Below are positions 1-4,215 of a stretch of DNA of 5,238 nucleotides, piece after piece. Position 1 is the stretch's first letter. Each line of letters begins with the position of its first letter. A program made the translations under genes and the position numbers. This stretch comes from Actinomycetota bacterium (GTDB taxonomy: Bacteria; Actinomycetota; UBA4738; HRBIN12): assembly GCA_005883885.1 (NCBI GenBank), contig VAYF01000121.1, forward strand, positions 1 to 5,238. The letters are read 5' to 3'. Below the pieces are notes generated by a model. The model had not been told where the DNA came from, searched no databases, and saw nothing but the letters and a program-made list of their open reading frames with translations.

Positions 1-2
1 CG

Positions 3-644
3 GCGACGGCGTACGTGACCCATTACCGGGCCCTGGAGCTGGGGCCGGTGGCCGTCGTGTCTCCGGTCGGTGCCACCTACGCGCTGGTCGGGGTGGTGCT
101 CGCGATCGTGTTCCTCGGCGAGCGACCGAGTCTGCTGGCGCTCACCGGCGGGGTCGTCACCGTGGTCGGTGTGATGCTCACGTCGACCGATCTCCGCAAG
201 CTCCGCGCGGGGACGCACGGGATGCCGCCGGGTCTCCCGTGGGCCGTCGCTTCCGCGATCGGGTTCGGCGTCGGGGGCTTCTTCCTCGCGTACCTCTCGC
301 GGCACCTCGGGTGGGTGGTCGGCATGTGGGCGTCGAGGTGTGCCCAGCTCGCTGGATTCGCGGTCGTGGGACTCGTGCGACGCAAGTCGCTCGCCGCGCG
401 ACTGCCCGCGCGGGCGGGGATCGGCGCGGCGATCGGGGTCGGCGCGGCGGACCTCGTCGGCGTGACCGCGTTCTCGATCGGGACCCACACGGGGCTCGTG
501 TCGATCGTGCTGGTCGCCTCGGCGGTGTTCCCGCTGATCGCGGTCGGGCTCTCGGTCGCCTACCTCGGCGAGCGTCCGGTGCCGAACCAGTACGTGGGGG
601 TCGGCCTGGTGGCGGCCGGGCTCGTCCTGCTCGGTCTGGCGTGA
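3..644 (+). CDS. EamA/DMT-family inner-membrane transporter, C-terminal part (5' end outside window)
   Basis: The reading frame is open to the left edge, so the true start lies upstream; a GTG at 15 is just an internal valine codon. The visible 213 residues are almost wholly hydrophobic. They contain the end of one EamA repeat (RALELGPVAVVSP, then FLGERP at nt 111-128), a short basic linker (about nt 189-230) and a complete second repeat ending with a matching YLGERP (nt 561-578) and a last small-residue helix. Two repeats, each closing with an LGERP-like motif, are the hallmark of 10-helix drug/metabolite transporters of the EamA type (RhaT/YdcZ superfamily), which usually export or exchange amino acids or other small metabolites across the cytoplasmic membrane. 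The substrate cannot be read from sequence. The gene converges on the betA-like gene, so functional coupling to it is doubtful. Family call is firm. Confidence 0.9.
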   Translation, partial: ATAYVTHYRALELGPVAVVSPVGATYALVGVVLAIVFLGERPSLLALTGGVVTVVGVMLTSTDLRKLRAGTHGMPPGLPWAVASAIGFGVGGFFLAYLSRHLGWVVGMWASRCAQLAGFAVVGLVRRKSLAARLPARAGIGAAIGVGAADLVGVTAFSIGTHTGLVSIVLVASAVFPLIAVGLSVAYLGERPVPNQYVGVGLVAAGLVLLGLA

Positions 645-657
645 TCGGTCACGCCGG
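636..657. terminator. Hairpin containing both convergent stop codons; candidate bidirectional terminator
   Basis: GGCGTGA (638-644) and TCACGCC (649-655) form a perfect 7-bp stem around the 4-base loop TCGG. A T-G wobble (637/656) and a C-G pair (636/657) extend it on the + strand transcript. The TGA of the exporter is 642-644 and the TGA of the dehydrogenase is 649-651 on the other strand, so each arm holds one stop codon. No T-run follows on either strand. It would therefore be a U-tract-less terminator of the kind often proposed for high-GC bacteria. Terminator function is inferred from position. Confidence 0.55.
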
Positions 658-2310
658 CGCGTGGCGGTAGAACGGGACCGGCTCGGGCGGCGCGGGCGTG
701 TTGCCGAGGACCAGGTCCGCCGCCTTCTCGGCCACCATCATCACGGGCGCGTAGATGTTGCCGTTCGTGATGGAGGGGAACACCGATGCGTCGATCACGC
801 GCAGGCCGTCGATGCCGTGGACGCCCAACGATCCCGGATCCACGACCGCTGTCGGATCGGCGGCGTCCCCCATCGCGCACGTGCACGACGGGTGCAGAGC
901 GGTCTCGCCGTCCCGAGCCACCCACGTCAGGATCTCGTCGTCGGTCTCGACCGCCGATCCGGGCGAGAGCTCGCCGCCTTCGAACGGATCGAACGCGGGC
1001 TGGCCCAGGATCCTTCGCACGAGCCGGATCGCCTCCACCCACTCTCGCCGGTCCTGGTCGGTGGACAGGTAGTTGAACCGGAGCGTCGGGTGCGTCCGCG
1101 GATCCGTGTCCGTGATCGCCACGGTGCCTCGCGCATCCGAGTTCATGGGGCCGATGTGCACCTGATAGCCGTGGTCGCTCGCCGGCGCCGACCCGTCGTA
1201 ACGCACGGCGATCGGCAGGAAGTGGAACATCAGGTTCGGGTACGCGACGTCGTCGTTGCTCCGGGCGAACCCGCCTCCCTCGAAGTGGTTCGTCGCCCCC
1301 GGACCCCGCTTGAACAGGAGCCACTCCAGACCGACCCGCGGCCGGTTCCGCCAGCGGAGGTACGGCGCGACCGAGACGGGCTGGGTGCACGCGTGCTGGA
1401 CGTAGACCTCCAGGTGATCCTGGAGGTTCTCGCCGACGCCCGGCACGTCCTGCACGACGTCGATCCCGAGCGCCTTCAGGTCGTCCGCGTTGCCGACCCC
1501 CGACAGCTGCAGGGTCTGCGGCGAGTTGATCGCGCCGGCGCACAGCAAGACCTCGCCGGCCTGGATCCGGAACGGGGTCCCTCGGTGGACGTACTCCACG
1601 CCCGTCGCCCGGTTCCCGTCGAACAGGATCCGCGTCACGAACGCGCGCGTGATCACGTCGAGGTTGGGCCGCTGCATCACCGGGTGGAGGTAGGCGCGCG
1701 CGGCCGACAGGCGGCGCCCGTCGTGCACGTTGCGATCGAAGGCCGCGAACCCCTCCTGCCGGAAGCCGTTCACGTCGTCCGTGAGGGTGAGGCCGGCCTG
1801 CTGGACCGCCTCGAAGAACGCGCCGAACAACGGGTTGGTCGCGGGCCCGCGTTCGAGGACCAACGGCCCGGCATGCCCGCGGAACGGGTCGTCGCGCTCG
1901 GCCGCCAGACACGTCTCCATCCGTTTGAAGTACGGGAGGCAGTGCGCGTAGTCCCATGCCTGCATCCCGGGGGCCGCCGCCCAGCGTTCGTAGTCCAACG
2001 GGTTGCCGCGCTGGAAGATCATCCCGTTGATGCTGCTGGAGCCCCCGAGCACCTTGCCGCGCGCGTGGAAGATCCGCCGGCCGCCCATGTGGGGCTCGGG
2101 CTCGGACTCGTACTTCCAGTCGTAGAACCGGCTCCCGATCGGGAACGTGAGCGCGGCGGGCATCTGGATGAAGAGGTCCCAGCTCCGGTCGGGCCGCCCG
2201 GCCTCGAGGACGAGGACGCGGTTGGAGGCGTCCGAGGACAGGCGGTTGGCCAACACGCTGCCGGCCGACCCGCCGCCGACGATGACGAAGTCGTAGCGTC
2301 CCGCGGTCAC
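649..2310 (-). CDS. betA: Choline dehydrogenase-like GMC flavoprotein oxidoreductase (BetA family)
   Basis: FAD-dependent GMC enzyme that in the BetA family oxidises choline to betaine aldehyde, the first step of glycine betaine synthesis. With the GTG start at 2310 it has 553 residues, close to the roughly 556 of E. coli BetA. Visible features are the Rossmann ADP-binding GGGSAG (about 12-17) with the ribose-binding Glu in VLVLEAG (about 36), the first GMC signature RGKVLGGSSSING (about 84-96), the second signature GAINSPQTLQLSGVG (about 259-273), PGVGENLQDHLE, NHFEGGGF, and a catalytic HPSCT His (about 473) paired with Asn in NGNIYAP (about 518). Similarity to BetA as I remember it runs along the whole length, including IQMPAAL, YESEPEP and HFLPIA. 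An ATG at 2415 would add 35 residues rich in Ala, Arg, Pro and Gly that cross the divergent control region; I prefer the GTG because homologues start near the YDFVIVGGG strand. No clear ribosome binding site precedes it. No betB, betI or betT is in view, so related alcohols remain possible substrates. Confidence 0.88.
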   Translation of the reverse strand: MTAGRYDFVIVGGGSAGSVLANRLSSDASNRVLVLEAGRPDRSWDLFIQMPAALTFPIGSRFYDWKYESEPEPHMGGRRIFHARGKVLGGSSSINGMIFQRGNPLDYERWAAAPGMQAWDYAHCLPYFKRMETCLAAERDDPFRGHAGPLVLERGPATNPLFGAFFEAVQQAGLTLTDDVNGFRQEGFAAFDRNVHDGRRLSAARAYLHPVMQRPNLDVITRAFVTRILFDGNRATGVEYVHRGTPFRIQAGEVLLCAGAINSPQTLQLSGVGNADDLKALGIDVVQDVPGVGENLQDHLEVYVQHACTQPVSVAPYLRWRNRPRVGLEWLLFKRGPGATNHFEGGGFARSNDDVAYPNLMFHFLPIAVRYDGSAPASDHGYQVHIGPMNSDARGTVAITDTDPRTHPTLRFNYLSTDQDRREWVEAIRLVRRILGQPAFDPFEGGELSPGSAVETDDEILTWVARDGETALHPSCTCAMGDAADPTAVVDPGSLGVHGIDGLRVIDASVFPSITNGNIYAPVMMVAEKAADLVLGNTPAPPEPVPFYRHAPA

Positions 2311-2369
2311 GTCCGTGACGGAGTGTGCACCACCCGGCGTCCGCCTGCTCGCCGGCGTTGGGCTCCGGG

Positions 2370-2389
2370 CGCAACGGCCATCCGTTGCG
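2370..2389. promoter_or_regulatory. Perfect 8-bp inverted repeat in divergent region; candidate operator
   Basis: CGCAACGG (2370-2377) and CCGTTGCG (2382-2389) are exact reverse complements around the loop CCAT. The repeat lies between the divergent betA-like and nucleotidyltransferase genes, 12 bases upstream of the candidate -10 box. Its position suits a dimeric repressor or activator site, but no regulator gene is in the window. About one 8-bp repeat of this kind is expected by chance in a sequence this long and GC-rich, so position is the main argument. Confidence 0.4.
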
Positions 2390-2401
2390 TCTGCGCAGGC
2401 G

Positions 2402-2407
2402 TAAGCT
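2402..2407 (+). promoter_or_regulatory. Candidate -10 box of a leaderless promoter for the nucleotidyltransferase gene
   Basis: TAAGCT matches TANNNT and ends six bases before the ATG at 2414, so transcription would begin at or next to the start codon. No Shine-Dalgarno sequence precedes that ATG (CTCCGGCC instead), consistent with a leaderless message as is common in Actinobacteria and Deinococci. I see no convincing -35 box at 16-18 bases; TTGCGT at 2385-2390 is only 11 bases away. Confidence 0.45.
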
Positions 2408-2422
2408 CCGGCCATGGAGCTT
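2403..2422. promoter_or_regulatory. 7-bp inverted repeat spanning the -10 box and start codon
   Basis: AAGCTCC (2403-2409) and GGAGCTT (2416-2422) are exact reverse complements around GGCCAT. The left arm covers most of the candidate -10 box; the right arm begins at the last base of the ATG. A protein bound here would block transcription of the nucleotidyltransferase gene, and on a longer transcript the hairpin would hide the start codon. Several 7-bp repeats are expected by chance in this window, so this is tentative. Confidence 0.3.
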
Positions 2423-3172
2423 CCCGAGCAGGACGCCTTCGATGAGTCCGTACAGGTGGTGCGGGAGGCGAACGCCCGCGGGATCCCCCTGAAGCTCCTG
2501 GGAGGTCAGGCGGTGCGCGTCCTCTGCCCGCTGTTCCCGCATCGGGCCCGGAACGATCAAGACATGGACTTCGCGTGCGTGTCCCCGGCGAAGAAGGGCG
2601 TGATCGAGTTCTTCGGGGACAAGGGGTTCCTCGGCGACGCCCGGTTCAACACCCTGCACGGGGACCGTCAGATGTACTTCACGACGGCCGACGGGATGAC
2701 CTCGGTCGACGTGATCATGGACCGCCTCAACATGTGCCACGTGCTGGTGTTCCGCGACCGGATCGACCGGCTGCCGGACACCCTGGACATCGCGGATCTC
2801 CTGCTGACGAAGCTCCAGATCGTGGAGCTGAACGCGAAGGACGTCCACGACCTCCTCCACCTGCTGAGCGCGTTCGAGGTCAGGCAGGGCGACGAGCCGG
2901 GGACGATCGGCATGGGCCGGATCGGAGAGCTCGTCGCTTCCGACTGGGGATGGTGGAGGACCGTGACCATGAACCTCGACAAGATCGCGGTGCTCGCCGA
3001 AGGCGAGCACCGCGATCTGCTGCCCGAGGGCCGGGCGTTCGACCCGGCGGAGCAGGCACGGAGCCTTCGGACCTTCTGCGACGAGGTGCCGAAAGGGATG
3101 AGATGGAAGCTGAGAGCGAAGGTGGGGGACCGGGTCCGGTGGTACGAGCTCCCCGAGGAGGTGGGCCACTAG
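2414..3172 (+). CDS. Nucleotidyltransferase-fold protein, AbiEii-like, without a visible antitoxin partner
   Basis: This 252-residue soluble protein shows the polymerase-beta-type nucleotidyltransferase layout. LLGGQA (about 28-33) is the hG-G nucleotide-binding turn, QDMDF (49-53) is the DxD metal-binding pair, and SVDVIMD (97-103) gives a third acidic position at D99. TLDIADLLLTKLQIVELNAKDVHDLLHLL (123-151) resembles the dLLatKL...KDxxDL helix of AbiEii/DUF1814-type enzymes, with K133, K142, D143 and D146. The C-terminal part (about 180-252) ends with RWKLRAKVGDRVRWYELPEEV, which looks like a conserved tail whose role I do not know. Enzymes of this fold move a nucleotidyl group to RNA, protein or small molecules. 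The target here is unknown, and no AbiEi-type antitoxin lies next to it, so a toxin call is not justified. The ATG at 2414 is chosen because a -10 box lies six bases upstream and GIPLKLLGGQA needs little more N-terminal length. It is divergent from the betA-like gene and 58 bases ahead of the phosphoesterase. Codons 191-201 form a striking palindrome. Confidence 0.78.
   Translation: MELPEQDAFDESVQVVREANARGIPLKLLGGQAVRVLCPLFPHRARNDQDMDFACVSPAKKGVIEFFGDKGFLGDARFNTLHGDRQMYFTTADGMTSVDVIMDRLNMCHVLVFRDRIDRLPDTLDIADLLLTKLQIVELNAKDVHDLLHLLSAFEVRQGDEPGTIGMGRIGELVASDWGWWRTVTMNLDKIAVLAEGEHRDLLPEGRAFDPAEQARSLRTFCDEVPKGMRWKLRAKVGDRVRWYELPEEVGH
2982..3018. repeat. Perfect 17-bp inverted repeat with GAA triloop inside the nucleotidyltransferase gene
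   Basis: The arms 2982-2998 and 3002-3018 are exact reverse complements around GAA (2999-3001). The left arm starts AGATCGCGG and ends CTCGCC; the right arm starts GGCGAG and ends CGCGATCT. Outer CCTCG (2974-2978) and CGAGG (3025-3029) could pair too, across an internal loop. The symmetry centre is the middle base of the GAA codon E196, so each codon faces its own reverse complement: the + strand reads IAVLAEGEHRD and the - strand reads IAVLAFGEHRD. A C-GAA-G triloop is known to give exceptionally stable DNA mini-hairpins. The function is unknown. Confidence 0.93.
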
Positions 3173-3177
3173 GCCAA

Positions 3178-3196
3178 GGTTGCGTGCGACGCAACC
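3178..3196 (+). terminator. 8-bp hairpin five bases after the nucleotidyltransferase stop; possible terminator or attenuator
   Basis: GGTTGCGT (3178-3185) and ACGCAACC (3189-3196) pair perfectly around GCG. It begins five bases after the TAG at 3170-3172 and has no T-run after it, so it may be a weak or U-tract-less terminator, an RNA-stability element, or a protein-binding site. It shares GTTGCGT and CGCAAC with the inverted repeat at 2370-2389, with the half-sites in the opposite order. Confidence 0.4.
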
Positions 3197-3205
3197 GCTG
3201 GCTTG

Positions 3206-3222
3206 CGCCGGTTCGCCCGGCG
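3206..3222 (+). promoter_or_regulatory. Second intergenic hairpin next to the phosphoesterase ribosome binding site
   Basis: CGCCGG (3206-3211) and CCGGCG (3217-3222) pair around TTCGC. The stem ends where the weak GGGCGG Shine-Dalgarno-like run (3222-3227) begins, three bases before the ATG at 3231. If it forms in RNA it could influence ribosome access to the phosphoesterase. A 6-bp stem is readily found by chance in such GC-rich DNA. Confidence 0.25.
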
Positions 3223-3230
3223 GGCGGAAG

Positions 3231-4184
3231 ATGCCGACGGTGAAGATCTTCTTCGTGACCGATCTCCATGGTTCGGAGATCTGCTGGAAGAAGTTCCTGA
3301 ACGCGGGGGCGTTCTACAAAGCCGACGTCGTGATCCTCGGCGGGGACGTGACCGGCAAGGCCATGGTGCCGATCGTCCAGCATGCGGACGGCTCCTGGGA
3401 GGCGTCCCTGCAGGACCACCGCGACACGCTCCAGACCGAGGCAGAGCTCCAGGACTTCGAGACGCGCGTCATGAACCGCGGGTATTACCCGATCCGCGTC
3501 TCCGACGAGGAATATCGCGCGATGCAGGACGACGCGGACCTGGTCGACAAGCGCTTCAAGGAGGTCATGCTCGACGGCACCGCCCGCTGGCTCGACATGG
3601 CGGAGGACAAGCTGGCCGGCAAGGGCATCCGTGTGATCGCCTGTCCGGCGAACGACGACATGTTCGAGATCGACGACCAGCTCGCGCATGCGAGCCTGGT
3701 GGAGACCGGCGACGAGGATCACCCGATCGACCTCGATGGGTTCACGATGGTCTCGATGGGATGGACGAACCCCACCCCCTGGCACACGTTCCGCGAGGAA
3801 GAGGAGCCGGAGCTGGCGGTGCGGATCCAGAGGGCGCTCAAGGCCGTCGAAGACCCTTCGACCACCATCTTCAACTTCCATGCTCCCCCTTACGGATCGA
3901 AGCTCGACAACGCCCCCGCGCTGAACGAGGACCTCACGTACAAGTCGGGTGGGCAGGCGCTGCGACCCGTCGGTTCCACCTCGGTCCGGGACGCCGTGAA
4001 GACGTTCCAGCCGCTGCTCTCGCTGCACGGGCACATCCACGAGAGCAAGGGCGCGGCACGGATCGGGTCGACGCTCGCGCTGAACCCCGGCAGTTCCTAC
4101 GAAGAGGGCATCCTGCAGGCGGCGGTCGTCAACATCGACACGAAGAAGCGGAAGGTCAAGAACTACCAACTGGTGAACGGCTGA
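3231..4184 (+). CDS. Calcineurin-like metallophosphoesterase (Icc-related type)
   Basis: A 317-residue cytoplasmic enzyme with the two-metal phosphoesterase motifs in order: TDLHGS (D11, H13), LGGDVTG (D39), CPANDD (N141, D142), FNFHAPP (H217) and LHGHIH (H268, H270), closing with the usual LNPGSS strand (about 284-289). These residues bind the dinuclear metal centre that hydrolyses phosphomono- or diesters. Motif three normally reads GNHD/E; here D142 replaces the His thought to assist catalysis, as I recall for some Icc-related families, so the enzyme may prefer diester or other substrates. An insert of about 90 residues (44-132), acidic and probably helical, separates motifs two and three. 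The ATG at 3231 is preferred to a TTG at 3180, because that earlier start would translate through two hairpins and add 17 residues before the first beta strand. The permease follows after 31 bases, suggesting shared transcription. The physiological substrate is unknown. Confidence 0.88.
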   Translation: MPTVKIFFVTDLHGSEICWKKFLNAGAFYKADVVILGGDVTGKAMVPIVQHADGSWEASLQDHRDTLQTEAELQDFETRVMNRGYYPIRVSDEEYRAMQDDADLVDKRFKEVMLDGTARWLDMAEDKLAGKGIRVIACPANDDMFEIDDQLAHASLVETGDEDHPIDLDGFTMVSMGWTNPTPWHTFREEEEPELAVRIQRALKAVEDPSTTIFNFHAPPYGSKLDNAPALNEDLTYKSGGQALRPVGSTSVRDAVKTFQPLLSLHGHIHESKGAARIGSTLALNPGSSYEEGILQAAVVNIDTKKRKVKNYQLVNG

Positions 4185-4194
4185 CCGGCCGTTC
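4175..4194 (+). terminator. Stop-codon-spanning hairpin between phosphoesterase and permease
   Basis: GAACGGC (4175-4181) and GCCGTTC (4188-4194) pair perfectly around a 6-base loop that begins with the TGA stop (4182-4184). It lies just ahead of the permease ribosome binding site and lacks a T-run. It could act as a partial terminator or RNA-stability element that separates expression of the two genes. A 7-bp stem alone is not significant; its position on the stop codon is the argument. Confidence 0.35.
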
Positions 4195-4201
4195 CGACCC
4201 T

Positions 4202-4210
4202 GGGGAGGGG
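4202..4210 (+). promoter_or_regulatory. Strong Shine-Dalgarno sequence of the permease gene
   Basis: GGGGAGGGG contains GGAGG (4204-4208) seven bases before the ATG at 4216. It is the only strong ribosome binding site in the window and fixes the permease start. It contrasts with the weak or absent sites ahead of the other genes. Confidence 0.8.
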
Positions 4211-4215
4211 TGCAG

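Noticed and set aside
421..456. Short direct repeat TCGGCGCGGCG with an 18-base period in the exporter gene
   Set aside because: It encodes small residues of a membrane helix (IGAAIGVGAADLVG). Codon bias for Gly and Ala accounts for it.
1406..1427. 9-bp perfect inverted repeat around TGAT inside the betA-like gene
   Set aside because: It encodes the conserved GMC segment NLQDHLEV, whose residues with preferred GC-ending codons produce the symmetry by themselves.
661..2445. 594-codon open frame on the + strand opposite the betA-like gene
   Set aside because: It is Arg/Val/Asp-rich with no recognisable domain and mirrors the codons of a clear BetA homologue. Long antisense frames are expected in GC-rich genes.
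2811..2829. 7-bp inverted repeat (AGCTCCA / TGGAGCT) inside the nucleotidyltransferase gene
   Set aside because: Length is at chance level and it falls in ordinary coding sequence for KLQIVEL.
560..3169. 869-codon open frame on the - strand across three genes
   Set aside because: Low-complexity Arg/Pro/Gly-rich product running across unrelated genes; a shadow of GC-rich coding. Its one useful feature is IAVLAFGEHRD, which confirms the palindrome at 2982-3018.
2414..3172. Toxin-antitoxin or phage-defence module
   Set aside because: Only the AbiEii-like fold points that way. There is no antitoxin gene, and the neighbours look metabolic.
3180..3230. Earlier TTG start for the phosphoesterase
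   Set aside because: It would start inside a hairpin, has no ribosome binding site and adds 17 residues ahead of the first beta strand. The ATG at 3231 fits the family better.
3261..3281. 7-bp inverted repeat (GATCTCC / GGAGATC) over the phosphoesterase TDLHGSEI motif
   Set aside because: A few 7-bp repeats are expected by chance here, and conserved active-site codons explain the sequence.
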